This document shows positions 27,787 to 35,766 of a stretch of 64,000 nt of DNA, piece by piece. The stretch's first letter is position 1. Every line of letters starts with the position of its first letter. The position numbers were made by a program, and so were the translations under genes. The notes under the pieces were generated by a model. The model worked only from the letters and a program-made list of their open reading frames with translations. It did no database searches and had not been told where the DNA came from. Source of the stretch: CAYMDP01 sp964389375 (GTDB lineage Bacteria > Bdellovibrionota > Bdellovibrionia > Bdellovibrionales > UBA1609); NCBI GenBank assembly GCA_964389375.1, contig CAYMDP010000003.1, positions 52,657 through 116,656 on the forward strand, written 5' to 3'.

Positions 27787-29021
27787 TTTTCGAAACCAGC
27801 CAATCCCATTTGATGGCGCTTCAAGAAGTCGAAAATGACTTTGTTGGGGCCACTTTTGAGTTCAGGCTGAAAGCTTTAGACAAAGCCAAGCAGCTCGGGA
27901 TTCCTTCAGAAAAGTGGGAAGACTGGAAGTATTCCGATCCAAAAGTGTTTTTACAAACAAATTGGAATCTTCAGTCCGAACTTGAATTATCTGGCTCAGA
28001 GCAAATTCCGCGCCTCAAGAACTGGAAACAGTTGGATAGCTCTATACGTCAGAGGGTTCTTAAGCAGTTTGAACGACTGACATCTTCAAGCCAGGATCCA
28101 GTGTTGTTGCTGAACTTGGCACTTGCAAGTGACGGCTATGTCCTTTGGAAAAAAGAAGATGAGTCCGAGAGTTCAGTTTTAAATTTAAAATTAAAAGGTT
28201 CTTCTGCGGGCAAAAACCTTCAGGTCAATTGGCTCAATTTTATTTTCATGGACGCAGGATCTTCTGCGCAGATTCTTGAATGTTTTAAAGGGCGCGAAGA
28301 ATCAGAAGATCACCTCAGCCAAGCTCTAAGTGTTATCGAGCTTGGACCAAACTCCAGTTTGTCCTTTGTGCGTGCACAAGCCGAAAGCGACAAGGCCATT
28401 CACTTAGGCTATATTCAGGCCGAACAAGATCAGGGCTCGGACCTTAAATTGTTGTCGGTGGCTATGGGCAGCAGATGGTCCCGGCAAAACTGGAAGGTTT
28501 TGCAGAAGGGTTCTGACTCAAAGACTCAACTTTTGGGAGTCTCTTTAAGTCGCTCGGGCCAGCACCATGATCATCGCTTAGACATGCGCCACCTGTCCCC
28601 TCGGGGCATCAGCCAGCAATGCTTTAAAAGTGTCGTCGCAGATTTAGGACGCTCCGTATTTAATGGCAAAATTATGATCGAAAAAAATGCACAAAAAGTC
28701 GACTCGAGCCAGATCAGCCAAAATATTCTTCTTGGGAAAAGGGCCGAGGCAGACTCTAAGCCGGAACTCGAAATCCACGCGGACGATGTTAAAGCCAAAC
28801 ACGGGTCAAGCACCGGAAGACTGGATGAAGAGCAACTCTTTTATCTGACCAGTCGAGGTCTTGAGCCCTCAGAGGCCATTCACCTTTTGTCAGAAGGTTT
28901 TATTCTGGACGTGATTTACCAGTTAGATAGACCGGCTTTAAGTGAAAGTTTGCTTGCGATGATGGATTCAAGTTTAAAAGATTTCTCTAAACAAGTGGAA
29001 GCTCAACATGCTCGATCATAA
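27783..29021 (+). CDS. sufD: Fe-S cluster assembly protein SufD
   Basis: The protein has 412 residues, a paralogue of SufB. The N-terminal half is divergent, and the C-terminal half keeps GQHHDHRLDMRHLSPRG, the region shared by SufD proteins, and DEEQLFYLTSRGL. It starts within the sufC stop and runs 14 bases into sufS. Confidence 0.93.
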   Translation: MIFETSQSHLMALQEVENDFVGATFEFRLKALDKAKQLGIPSEKWEDWKYSDPKVFLQTNWNLQSELELSGSEQIPRLKNWKQLDSSIRQRVLKQFERLTSSSQDPVLLLNLALASDGYVLWKKEDESESSVLNLKLKGSSAGKNLQVNWLNFIFMDAGSSAQILECFKGREESEDHLSQALSVIELGPNSSLSFVRAQAESDKAIHLGYIQAEQDQGSDLKLLSVAMGSRWSRQNWKVLQKGSDSKTQLLGVSLSRSGQHHDHRLDMRHLSPRGISQQCFKSVVADLGRSVFNGKIMIEKNAQKVDSSQISQNILLGKRAEADSKPELEIHADDVKAKHGSSTGRLDEEQLFYLTSRGLEPSEAIHLLSEGFILDVIYQLDRPALSESLLAMMDSSLKDFSKQVEAQHARS

Positions 29022-30225
29022 TCAAATTCGAAGCCAGTTTCCGCAGCTTAATGTTAAAGTTCGGGGCCGAGATTTGGTTTATTTAGATAACGCCGCCACA
29101 ACCTTAAAGCCTCAGCGGGTGATTCAAAGATTGAGCGACTATTATTCTGAAGAAGTTGCGAATGTTCACCGTGGGGCTCATTTTTTGAGTGACCAGGGCA
29201 CTAAAAACTACGAAGGGGCTCGGCAAGAGATCGCAAATTTTATTGGCGCCAAATCAGCAGCCGAAGTGATCTTTAGTCGGGGGACCACGGAGAGCTTAAA
29301 TCTAGTCGCCCAATCTTTTGGAAGAACTCATTTAAAAAGTGGCGATGTCATTTTATTAACTGAGATGGAGCACCACTCCAACATTGTCCCTTGGCAAATT
29401 GTAGCTCAGCAAACCGGCGCCAAGATTGAGGTTGTTAAGATCTTGGATAATGGAGAAATCGACCGGCAAGATTTTGCAGAAAAATTAAAATTACCTGTAA
29501 AGATCTTTGCCGTGACTTGGGTTTCAAATGTCTTAGGCACGATTAATCCAATCGAAGAGCTACTTCGTCAAGCGAAGCACATGGGGGCATGGACAGTGGT
29601 GGATGCGGCTCAAGCTGTATCGATCCTTCCAATTTCAGTTCGTGATCTTGATTGTGATTTTTTAGCCTTCTCTGGGCATAAAGTTTTTGGACCCACGGGG
29701 ATTGGCATTTTGTATGGAAAAGAAGAGCTGTTGAATAAGATGCCTCCCTATCAAGGCGGAGGCTCGATGATTTCTAGAGTTAGCTTCCAGCAAAGCGAAT
29801 ATCTTCCTGCTCCTCAGCGTTTTGAAGCGGGAACACCCCATGTGTCGGGAGCTTTGGGATTGGCCGAGTCCATAAAATTTCTAAAGGAGCTCGACTTCAA
29901 AGAACTTCGAACTCATGAAAAGTCCTTAGTCGATCAAACTCTAGATGTTCTTAAGAAACGCAGCAAAGTGCGTCTGATCGGTGAGTCGGATTCTCGGGTG
30001 AATGTTGTCTCTTTCGTATACGAAGGAATTCACGCCTCGGATTTGGGCCAGCTGTTAGATCAACAGGGCCTGGCCGTTCGAGCGGGCCATCATTGCTGCG
30101 AGCCTTTAATGCGCCGTTTTGGTGTGAACGCTAGCCTTAGACTTTCTTTCTCTATTTATAATCACGCCGCTGAAATTGAGGCCTTTGATCAGGCCCTTTC
30201 AAAGTGCGAGGAGCTTTTATTATGA
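29008..30225 (+). CDS. sufS: Cysteine desulfurase SufS
   Basis: The protein has 405 residues, a PLP enzyme that takes sulfur from cysteine for Fe-S assembly. K225 in FSGHKVFGPTG binds PLP and C363 in RAGHHCCEP is the persulfide cysteine. It overlaps sufD by 14 bases and nfu by 4. SufS normally needs SufE or SufU for sulfur transfer; neither is in this cluster. Confidence 0.95.
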   Translation: MLDHNQIRSQFPQLNVKVRGRDLVYLDNAATTLKPQRVIQRLSDYYSEEVANVHRGAHFLSDQGTKNYEGARQEIANFIGAKSAAEVIFSRGTTESLNLVAQSFGRTHLKSGDVILLTEMEHHSNIVPWQIVAQQTGAKIEVVKILDNGEIDRQDFAEKLKLPVKIFAVTWVSNVLGTINPIEELLRQAKHMGAWTVVDAAQAVSILPISVRDLDCDFLAFSGHKVFGPTGIGILYGKEELLNKMPPYQGGGSMISRVSFQQSEYLPAPQRFEAGTPHVSGALGLAESIKFLKELDFKELRTHEKSLVDQTLDVLKKRSKVRLIGESDSRVNVVSFVYEGIHASDLGQLLDQQGLAVRAGHHCCEPLMRRFGVNASLRLSFSIYNHAAEIEAFDQALSKCEELLL

Positions 30226-30821
30226 GTGCAACGGGAATTTCGTCAGAAGATGTATTGGTGCGAGTGCAGGAGACCCCAAATCCAAGCGCCTTTAAATTTA
30301 TTTGCAATCAAGCCTTAAAGAATGAAGGAAAGGCCACTTTTCATCATCCAGATGAGTTACCTGGACTGACTTTGGTGCGCTCTCTTTTTGATGTCCCCGG
30401 GGTCAAACAGCTTCATTTGTTCCGTAATACCTTAACCGTGACCCACGATCGTTCGATGTCGGATGACAATTTAACCGAATCCGTGACCTCGGTCTTAAAA
30501 ACTCGAATTCCCATTCACGATCCCGATTTTCAGACGGCTGAAGAGCTTGGTCAAAAAACAACAGCAGCCAAAAAAGATCGAAGCGGTCTTTCTGAAGAAT
30601 TAGTAAAAATAGAAGAAATTTTAGATCGCACCATTCGCCCAGGACTTCAAGCCGATGGGGGCGATATTGATGTTCTCGGTTTTGAAAACAACGAACTTAA
30701 GATTCTTTATCAGGGAGCCTGCGGGGGATGCCCCAGTGCGATGATGGGCACCCTGGATGCAATTCAAGGAATCCTTCGACAGGAACTCGGTAACGACGAG
30801 TTAATCGTAATCCCAAGTTAA
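30222..30821 (+). CDS. nfuA: Nfu-type Fe-S carrier with N-terminal Nfu domain
   Basis: The protein has 199 residues from the ATG at 30222, preceded by GAGGAG. Residues 10-95 resemble the Nfu N-terminal domain (QETPNPSAFKFICNQAL), and residues 125-199 are the NifU C-terminal domain with the cluster-binding C167-x2-C170. It should receive or deliver clusters built by SufBCD. It is the last gene of the suf operon. Its stop codon touches the outer arm of a long inverted repeat. Confidence 0.9.
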   Translation: MSATGISSEDVLVRVQETPNPSAFKFICNQALKNEGKATFHHPDELPGLTLVRSLFDVPGVKQLHLFRNTLTVTHDRSMSDDNLTESVTSVLKTRIPIHDPDFQTAEELGQKTTAAKKDRSGLSEELVKIEEILDRTIRPGLQADGGDIDVLGFENNELKILYQGACGGCPSAMMGTLDAIQGILRQELGNDELIVIPS

Positions 30822-31172
30822 ATTCTTACTTCAGTTAAAAAATCCAATCTTATTTACTTCAGAGCCGCGACTCTGAGTGGGTGCAAATTGTTGGACTTAA
30901 CGCCAATGGCTTTCATTGCTTGTCTCCTTCGGCTGCAAAATCAGGTACTCAAAAAAGCTCCTCAACGCGGCCAGGGCCGCGCCTCCGGGGCTTTTTTTCC
31001 GTTCCTAATTTTTCGCTCGAAGGATCCTACGCACTGAAAGCCATTGGCGTTAAGTCCAACAATTGCGTCTTCGGATTGCGTCACCTACGGTGGCCGCAAC
31101 CCGGATACGCGCCGCTCACCGAGAGCGGCTCTGAAGTAAATAAGATTGGATTTTTTAACTGAAATAAGAATT
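30821..31172. repeat. Nested pair of long inverted repeats
   Basis: Outer arms 30821-30868 and 31125-31172 are 48 bp with one mismatch. Similarity continues about 12 bases further on both sides, so the right arm carries an inverted copy of the last codons and stop of nfuA. Inner arms 30886-30915 and 31035-31064 are 30 bp and perfect. The inner core (30916-31034) is GC-rich with a GCGGCC-AG-GGCCGC hairpin; CTTCGG occurs in both cores. This fills most of the 30822-31229 gap; I see no gene in it. Confidence 0.88.
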
Positions 31173-31207
31173 TAGCTTGGGTTACCAGAAGGAGGGGGAT
31201 ATCGGTT

Positions 31208-31225
31208 GGAGCTTCTTGTCGCTCC
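31208..31225. other. Small stem-loop beyond the direct repeat
   Basis: GGAGC at 31208-31212 and GCTCC at 31221-31225 form a hairpin five bases from the left 38-bp repeat. If the cassette is removed, it would sit just past the stop codon of the 199-residue gene. No T-run is present. Confidence 0.35.
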
Positions 31226-31229
31226 GATT

Positions 31230-31267
31230 TAGTGGCGGTGTTTGGGGTCTTCTTGGGCGCTGGTTTC
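31230..31267. repeat. 38-bp direct repeat, left copy
   Basis: This is identical to 32875-32912, which is the 3' coding end of the gene at 32874-33473. The first base outside on the left makes the stop TAA here, against TAG in the right copy. The toxin stop codon begins at the very next base, 31268. Confidence 0.9.
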
Positions 31268-32125
31268 CTACTTGGCCTCGAGGTCGCCGATCAGTTTTAT
31301 CATTTTTTTAAAAGCGGTTTTAAAACTCATCACATTGGGAATGGAGCCGGTGGCACTGGTCCAGCCTCGCTCAAGCCAATCTGTATTTAGATTTTTAATT
31401 TCCGCATGAAATGATTCAGGTAATTCAGTTGAGCGAAAATCAAAGCACCTCTTGAGGGCCTCTTTCAATGTCGGGCCATCCACTTTTGGCAAAAATATCG
31501 CAAGATCATGCACATCTTTGGAGCGGGAGTTTTGATCGCCACGAGAGATCAGGGCATGGAGTTTTTCTGCACAAATAGTTTCAATCGGATAAACCGACCA
31601 ACTGATTTCTTTGTTACCACTAAGAAGCGACGGGGTTTGTTTCTTTTGTGGACCCGGAGTTACGGGATCGCCAATTCCCAAGTCAAAATTTATGACCTGT
31701 GCTTTTTTAAGATTTTTTAAAACCTCACCANNNNNNNNNNCACCAATACCCGCTCTATATGAATGGCGAATTCCGCCGTATTCCCCTTGAGTGGCGAGGT
31801 CGATCTTACTTTCAAAACGGAACCAAACACCATCATCCAAATCGACTTCAGCCTGCACTTTAACTCGCATAAGGGTTTCATCAATGTTGGCTTTTACAAG
31901 TAGAGCATCCAGATCCACGGTGTATCGTGGGGATTCGTAAACTTTAAGGCCTACAAATCCTCCCTTGAAAACAAGATGGCTCGCGAGGTGTTTATCGGCC
32001 ATTAGGCGGGCGACCAATCGTTCAATCATAAAAACGGTTTCAAGGTCTCGTGGATCAGCACCGAGCTTTTTTCCGAGATCAATAATTTTTTGCCTTATGG
32101 GTGTGCCCTTTGCTTTCGTGGTCAT
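31268..32125 (-). CDS. abiEii: AbiEii-type nucleotidyltransferase toxin
   Basis: This is the toxin of a type IV toxin-antitoxin pair known for phage abortive infection. The ATG at 32125 overlaps the antitoxin stop as ATGA. A longer frame to 32245 only runs through the antitoxin gene. The nucleotidyltransferase core is FKGG (53-56) followed by RYTVDLD (67-73) with two aspartates, as in the family, and a conserved KLHALISR-G---SKDVHD region later. Ten Ns at 31731-31740 interrupt the frame near residue 130, but the frame continues on both sides. The gene is probably intact; about 280 residues are expected. Confidence 0.85.
   Translation of the reverse strand: MTTKAKGTPIRQKIIDLGKKLGADPRDLETVFMIERLVARLMADKHLASHLVFKGGFVGLKVYESPRYTVDLDALLVKANIDETLMRVKVQAEVDLDDGVWFRFESKIDLATQGEYGGIRHSYRAGIGXXXXGEVLKNLKKAQVINFDLGIGDPVTPGPQKKQTPSLLSGNKEISWSVYPIETICAEKLHALISRGDQNSRSKDVHDLAIFLPKVDGPTLKEALKRCFDFRSTELPESFHAEIKNLNTDWLERGWTSATGSIPNVMSFKTAFKKMIKLIGDLEAK
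31731..31745. other. Small assembly gap in abiEii
   Basis: Ten Ns are flanked by CACCA on both sides (31726-31730 and 31741-31745). Removing the Ns and one CACCA (15 bases) keeps the frame and gives GIGEVLKN. The gap is probably an unmerged overlap, though a few true residues could be missing. Confidence 0.6.
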
Positions 32126-32703
32126 TGCAGTGAGCCTATGATGGCCTCGGAGTATTTGTTGAAATAGGAAGAAAGGCCGAGTTCTTTCGCCATCATTCCG
32201 ATTTTTTTCAGTGTTGTCTGTTTTTGTTGGATGGCCACGCGGCAAGCCTTGATCGCAGTCCGTTCGCCCATTTTGCTTGCGAGTTTAAAGGCCTCTACAA
32301 TGGCTCTCTCAATAGAGACAATTTTATAACCATTTCCCTCCACGGTGCCCTTATCAAGGGGGGTTTGGGTTCTAATCAGGCGATAAGAACGATTACTGGT
32401 CATCTTATGGGGTGGGACAAGCACCCATGTTTTTTTAGGAACTTGTTCGGCAAGGTTGTAATAAAAAAGGGCGGACAGTCCGCCGATGACCGCATCGGGG
32501 CCAAGTTTTGCACAGGCAATTTGAAAATCGTACTCACGGCCAAGATTAGCTTCGGGGTGAAGGAATATCCCCCGATCCACTCGTTTGATTTTTTCCTGTT
32601 TTACGAGTTTAGAGAGGCTTTGTTGGCTAATCCCTAGCTCATTGGCTTGAGCAAGAGTAAAGATGCCGAGCTTTTTGAGCCTGGTTTCTTGAGCTTTAGT
32701 CAT
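32122..32703 (-). CDS. abiEi: AbiEi-type antitoxin and autorepressor
   Basis: The protein has 193 residues. An N-terminal winged helix (LGISQQSLSKLVKQEKIKRV, residues 24-43, then a GIFLHP beta turn) binds DNA in this family. The C-terminal domain neutralises the toxin (VSIERAIVEAFKLASKMGE region). AbiEi proteins repress their own operon by binding inverted repeats upstream; two such repeats lie 15 and 70 bp upstream of this start. It is coupled to the toxin gene by a 4-base overlap. Confidence 0.85.
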   Translation of the reverse strand: MTKAQETRLKKLGIFTLAQANELGISQQSLSKLVKQEKIKRVDRGIFLHPEANLGREYDFQIACAKLGPDAVIGGLSALFYYNLAEQVPKKTWVLVPPHKMTSNRSYRLIRTQTPLDKGTVEGNGYKIVSIERAIVEAFKLASKMGERTAIKACRVAIQQKQTTLKKIGMMAKELGLSSYFNKYSEAIIGSLQ

Positions 32704-32717
32704 AAGAACATGATCGG

Positions 32718-32757
32718 GTGAAATTCAACATTTTTCAATAAAAATGTGAATTTTCAC
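32718..32757. promoter_or_regulatory. Candidate AbiEi operator 1
   Basis: A 40-bp imperfect inverted repeat runs from GTGAAATTCAACATTTTT through AAAAATGTGAATTTTCAC. It ends 15 bp upstream of the abiEi start and matches operator 2 in length and sequence. Confidence 0.65.
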
Positions 32758-32772
32758 AACGCGCGTAATGGT

Positions 32773-32812
32773 GTGAAATTTAACATTTTCTTGGAAAAAT
32801 GTCGTTTTTCAC
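32773..32812. promoter_or_regulatory. Candidate AbiEi operator 2
   Basis: A 40-bp imperfect inverted repeat runs from GTGAAATTTAACATTTTC through GAAAAATGTCGTTTTTCAC. Its centre is 55 bp from the centre of operator 1. The abiEi promoter should lie in or between the two. Confidence 0.65.
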
Positions 32813-32873
32813 GGATTCCGTCATCTTAAGAGCTTTGTCAATTGAAGGTTCGTTTCGGTCGGGATGAATTGAA

Positions 32874-33473
32874 CTAGTGGCGGTGTTTGGGGTCTTCTTG
32901 GGCGCTGGTTTCGGCTAGGCGTTTTTGATCTTCTAAAAGAGCCCAATGATCTTGAGTGTTGAATTGAGCGCTTTCTGAAAAGGTCATCGCACCTTTTTGG
33001 CTGATTGCTTTAAAATGCACCTGGGTGTTTTCGTCGGCAATCTTCCTTAGTACAATTTCTAGACTTCGGGATTCATTGGCCTCAAGTCTTAAGCTTCCGT
33101 TTTGTTCGCCCGAGATCATTTCTAAACCTTCCGGGATGATCCACTCGAAGTGGACTTCGTTTAAGCTTTCTTTAGAATCAAGAGTTGCGGAAAGAGTGAA
33201 TACATCACCGGCTTGAAGCATATCTTGTGCTGAAAAATCTAAATTCACCTTTAATGGCCCACGTAATTTGTGCGTGTGGCGAATGCCTTTTTTAAGATGA
33301 GCCTTTAAAAACTCGGCTTTGTCGTCAGACACAGACGCGTGGGTTTGACTTTGCATTTGACTTGCCTTGGCCAAATAAATGGCAAGAGCAACAAGAATTG
33401 CCAAAGAGCATAGAGCCAGAAACAGTCGAATTGGATGCGCCACTTTTAATAACCTGAGATTGTTGAGTCGCAT
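32874..33473 (-). CDS. Membrane-anchored protein of unknown function
   Basis: The protein has 199 residues with one N-terminal hydrophobic helix (about 14-35) and a predicted beta-rich periplasmic part. The segments VFTLSATLDSKESLNEVHFEWIIPEGLEMISGE and SRSLEIVLRKI look like an immunoglobulin-like sandwich. It starts 28 bases inside the end of the metallopeptidase gene, so the two are made together. Its last 13 codons form the right copy of the 38-bp direct repeat bounding the AbiE cassette. I do not recognise the family. Confidence 0.7.
   Translation of the reverse strand: MRLNNLRLLKVAHPIRLFLALCSLAILVALAIYLAKASQMQSQTHASVSDDKAEFLKAHLKKGIRHTHKLRGPLKVNLDFSAQDMLQAGDVFTLSATLDSKESLNEVHFEWIIPEGLEMISGEQNGSLRLEANESRSLEIVLRKIADENTQVHFKAISQKGAMTFSESAQFNTQDHWALLEDQKRLAETSAQEDPKHRH
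32875..32912. repeat. 38-bp direct repeat, right copy
   Basis: This is the 3' coding end of the 199-residue gene, identical to 31230-31267. Confidence 0.9.
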
Positions 33474-35293
33474 AATAGAACCTCATTATTATTAGTAGTC
33501 ATTCGGATTTCATAGGTCACGGGACCGCCTGGATTGCTTGTTGGCGCACATCGTCCACTTTCAACGCGAGTATAGGCGTGAACCTTAATCAGATAATTTC
33601 CAGCCGGAAGACTTGGAAGATTGATTGTTTCACTCTGTTGAGTTGCGAGGTTACAGTCTGGTCGAACTCTTGAGTAGCCGACCCAGTCCGCAGAGTTTCC
33701 GTACCTTGCATTCTCATTATAAATGTAAAAATCTAAATCTGCTTCAACTACGCTGCCCAGGTAGTTCAACTTAAAGGTGGTGGCCCCTTGCGCAGATGTG
33801 GCGGCGTAATGAAAGAAATCGTTATTTCTAAGAAGATCTGAAGTCGCGAAGCTTCCATTGTCCCCGATGGTCACAGCGGGAGTCAGCGTTCGAGAAAGAG
33901 CAGCGCAGCCCCCTCCGGTCTGGACAAGCTGGGCGTACTCTCTTCGATCTCCATAATGTCGTTCTCGGGTTCGCAAATTTGCCCAGTTCTCACCTTCATC
34001 CAAGGCTTGAAGACGGACTTGTCCCAGGTGGAACAAACCTACGTCTCTAAAGGCGGACCAAGGATTTAGGAATCCGCCCGTCGACTTTGTTAAAGAGCCC
34101 CAAATTTCTGGGAAGCCACCATTTACGTTATCGGTGGCACCATTCATCGTGGCTTCCGCAGGCGTATTGTCAATTGCGTCCCATAAAAGGCGTGTGACCG
34201 AGAACTCTCTAAAGTTACCTTCACCCAGGGCCTGGGGCGTATCTAAAGTGCCGTTTTCTAGATTTACATAAAAAATCATCTGAGTTGATCCGTCAGAGTT
34301 GCCAGAGGTATCAATGTAGTAGGGGTCATCTTGGACTGCGGCTTGTAGAAAATTGCCAAAACCTTCACTCCATGCCAGGCGTGGATCAATAATATCATTT
34401 CCGTAATGGGCGCCACCTGGAGAGTCTGAACCAAAAATAACATCCTCTAAAAAATGCCCATACTCGTGAATGATAATGGAATTATCGAAATGATCGGTGT
34501 CCGCATTATCGACGTCCCCATTGACCCCACCAAGTATGAATAGCCGACTGTAGCCGGGGATATAAAAACTTAATGGCCCCTCATTAAAGTAGCTTGCGGG
34601 GTTAAAGCCTTTTTCCCAAAAAGCCACAGCCTTTGGAGCTACTGTAAAATTTTGGCAACCCGTGATGGCCGCAGAGCAATTGCTGACTTGTGAGCGCAGG
34701 TAAATATTCGCCGCAAGCATTTGATCTAAGATATTAAATGCAGCTCCAAGAATTTCCCCTGTAACAGTTGCAGTCATCGTGCCGATGTCTTTGCTTGAAT
34801 TTGCGACGACGCTTGTAGAAAGAGAATAGAACTCATTTTTTTCGGGACGATTTAAAACTGAGGCGCGTAAGTCCGAGTTATAACTTCTTGAGTTGACTGA
34901 CACAGTATAGGTCTGACCGGAATTAGGTAAAGAAAGACTAAAGCTTCCATCCATCGCAGTCTCTGCACACTGAACCACGCTGCCACTTGAATTTGTGACC
35001 CTGACTTCGGCACGGCGAATGGGTTTTGCAGCCCCAGCGCCTCCTAGTCCACTGTTAAACGCACTAATGTAATAGGGCTCTCGAGCTTGGTAGCGAGCAA
35101 TTCCAGTGATAGTAATTGGATTACTATGGGTGATCGAGCCTGAGCAGTAGTTCGGCTCTGAGGGTCCGGCGTTATAAGTCGGACTGATTCGATCACTCAG
35201 TGGAGTCGAGACCACGGGCTTCTTCTCTGCACAGGACGAGAGTCCAAGCAGAAATAGAATAGGAATAAGAATTCTGATTGAGCTTACAGACAA
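33446..35293 (-). CDS. Lipoprotein with HExxH metallopeptidase motif
   Basis: The protein has 615 residues. A lipobox places the acylated cysteine at 21 (LSSCAEKK). A carboxypeptidase-like regulatory beta-sandwich may occupy residues 55-130 (PIRRAEVRVTNSSGSVV, TAMDGSFSLSLP). HEYGH at 276-280 with a downstream WSEGFGNF glutamate forms a gluzincin-type zinc site. The C-terminal 120 residues resemble a pre-peptidase beta domain (LDFYIYNENARYG, LPAGNYLIKVHAY). It is likely a surface or periplasmic protease anchored by lipid. The substrate is unknown; in a predator a role in prey degradation is possible but speculative. Confidence 0.75.
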   Translation of the reverse strand: MSVSSIRILIPILFLLGLSSCAEKKPVVSTPLSDRISPTYNAGPSEPNYCSGSITHSNPITITGIARYQAREPYYISAFNSGLGGAGAAKPIRRAEVRVTNSSGSVVQCAETAMDGSFSLSLPNSGQTYTVSVNSRSYNSDLRASVLNRPEKNEFYSLSTSVVANSSKDIGTMTATVTGEILGAAFNILDQMLAANIYLRSQVSNCSAAITGCQNFTVAPKAVAFWEKGFNPASYFNEGPLSFYIPGYSRLFILGGVNGDVDNADTDHFDNSIIIHEYGHFLEDVIFGSDSPGGAHYGNDIIDPRLAWSEGFGNFLQAAVQDDPYYIDTSGNSDGSTQMIFYVNLENGTLDTPQALGEGNFREFSVTRLLWDAIDNTPAEATMNGATDNVNGGFPEIWGSLTKSTGGFLNPWSAFRDVGLFHLGQVRLQALDEGENWANLRTRERHYGDRREYAQLVQTGGGCAALSRTLTPAVTIGDNGSFATSDLLRNNDFFHYAATSAQGATTFKLNYLGSVVEADLDFYIYNENARYGNSADWVGYSRVRPDCNLATQQSETINLPSLPAGNYLIKVHAYTRVESGRCAPTSNPGGPVTYEIRMTTNNNEVLLCDSTISGY

Positions 35294-35432
35294 GATCCCA
35301 CACCCCTTGCGCGTACTTACTTATCGGAGGTCCTAAGACCAAGGTTTAGGCTAGGGTCCTGATTTAACGGAATATTTTTAGGGCGGCTTCTCAGAATGAG
35401 ACAGCAAAAAGCGCTTGAATCGTATGGGCTTT

Positions 35433-35460
35433 TGACAGAAGAATAAAGGGGTCTAGATTC
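35433..35460 (+). promoter_or_regulatory. Candidate sigma-70 promoter of the ftsEX operon
   Basis: A perfect TTGACA (35433-35438) is followed 16 bases later by TAGATT (35455-35460). Transcription would start near 35467, about 25 bases before the CTG start of the next gene. Confidence 0.6.
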
Positions 35461-35491
35461 TTATGCGATTTACGTCCCAAAGGGAGATTTT

Positions 35492-35752
35492 CTGGAAAAA
35501 GGCTTTAATTCAGACATTCAGATTGCTGGAGCGACTTATCATATCCAGACCGAAGACTGGGGTCTTGAGAACCCCTATTTCGTTAGCCGAGTTTTTAAGA
35601 ATGGGGCGGTCTTAAAAAGTGTGAAAGTCTCCTATAACGAAGTCCTTCCTATGGGACTCAGTTCCGAGTCGCGATCCATTCGGCTTGCGATGAAAGTCCA
35701 ACATGATCAAATTCTGGACCTTCTGCGTTCTGGTCAACTCTTCTTCAAGTAG
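35492..35752 (+). CDS. Small conserved-looking protein with a CTG start, leading ftsEX
   Basis: The frame has 86 codons and ends in TAG at 35750. The product starts (M)EKGFNSDIQIAGATYHIQ and continues TEDWGLENPYFVSRVFKNGA and a KVSY motif, a pattern I associate with short proteins in deltaproteobacteria-like genomes. No ATG, GTG or TTG occurs in frame between the upstream stop and this region. CTG at 35492 has AAAGGGAG five bases upstream and the promoter at 35433 just before it. It ends 14 bp before ftsE, so it is the first gene of that operon. Function is unknown. ATT at 35468 is a less likely start. Confidence 0.65.
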   Translation: MEKGFNSDIQIAGATYHIQTEDWGLENPYFVSRVFKNGAVLKSVKVSYNEVLPMGLSSESRSIRLAMKVQHDQILDLLRSGQLFFK

Positions 35753-35766
35753 TCTACAATTAAGGA

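Larger units (their letters stand above)
31230..32912. mobile_element. Toxin-antitoxin cassette bounded by direct repeats
   Basis: The two 38-bp repeats lie 1645 bp apart and enclose only abiEii, abiEi and their operator region. The right repeat keeps the neighbouring gene intact to its stop, as with elements that insert at gene ends and rebuild the end. No integrase or transposase is inside, so the mode of entry (site-specific integration in trans, or recombination after uptake) is unknown. Confidence 0.6.

Noticed and set aside
32122..32245. Longer start of the AbiEii frame at 32245
   Set aside because: It only translates the antitoxin gene in another frame; the ATG at 32125 overlaps the antitoxin stop in the usual coupled way.
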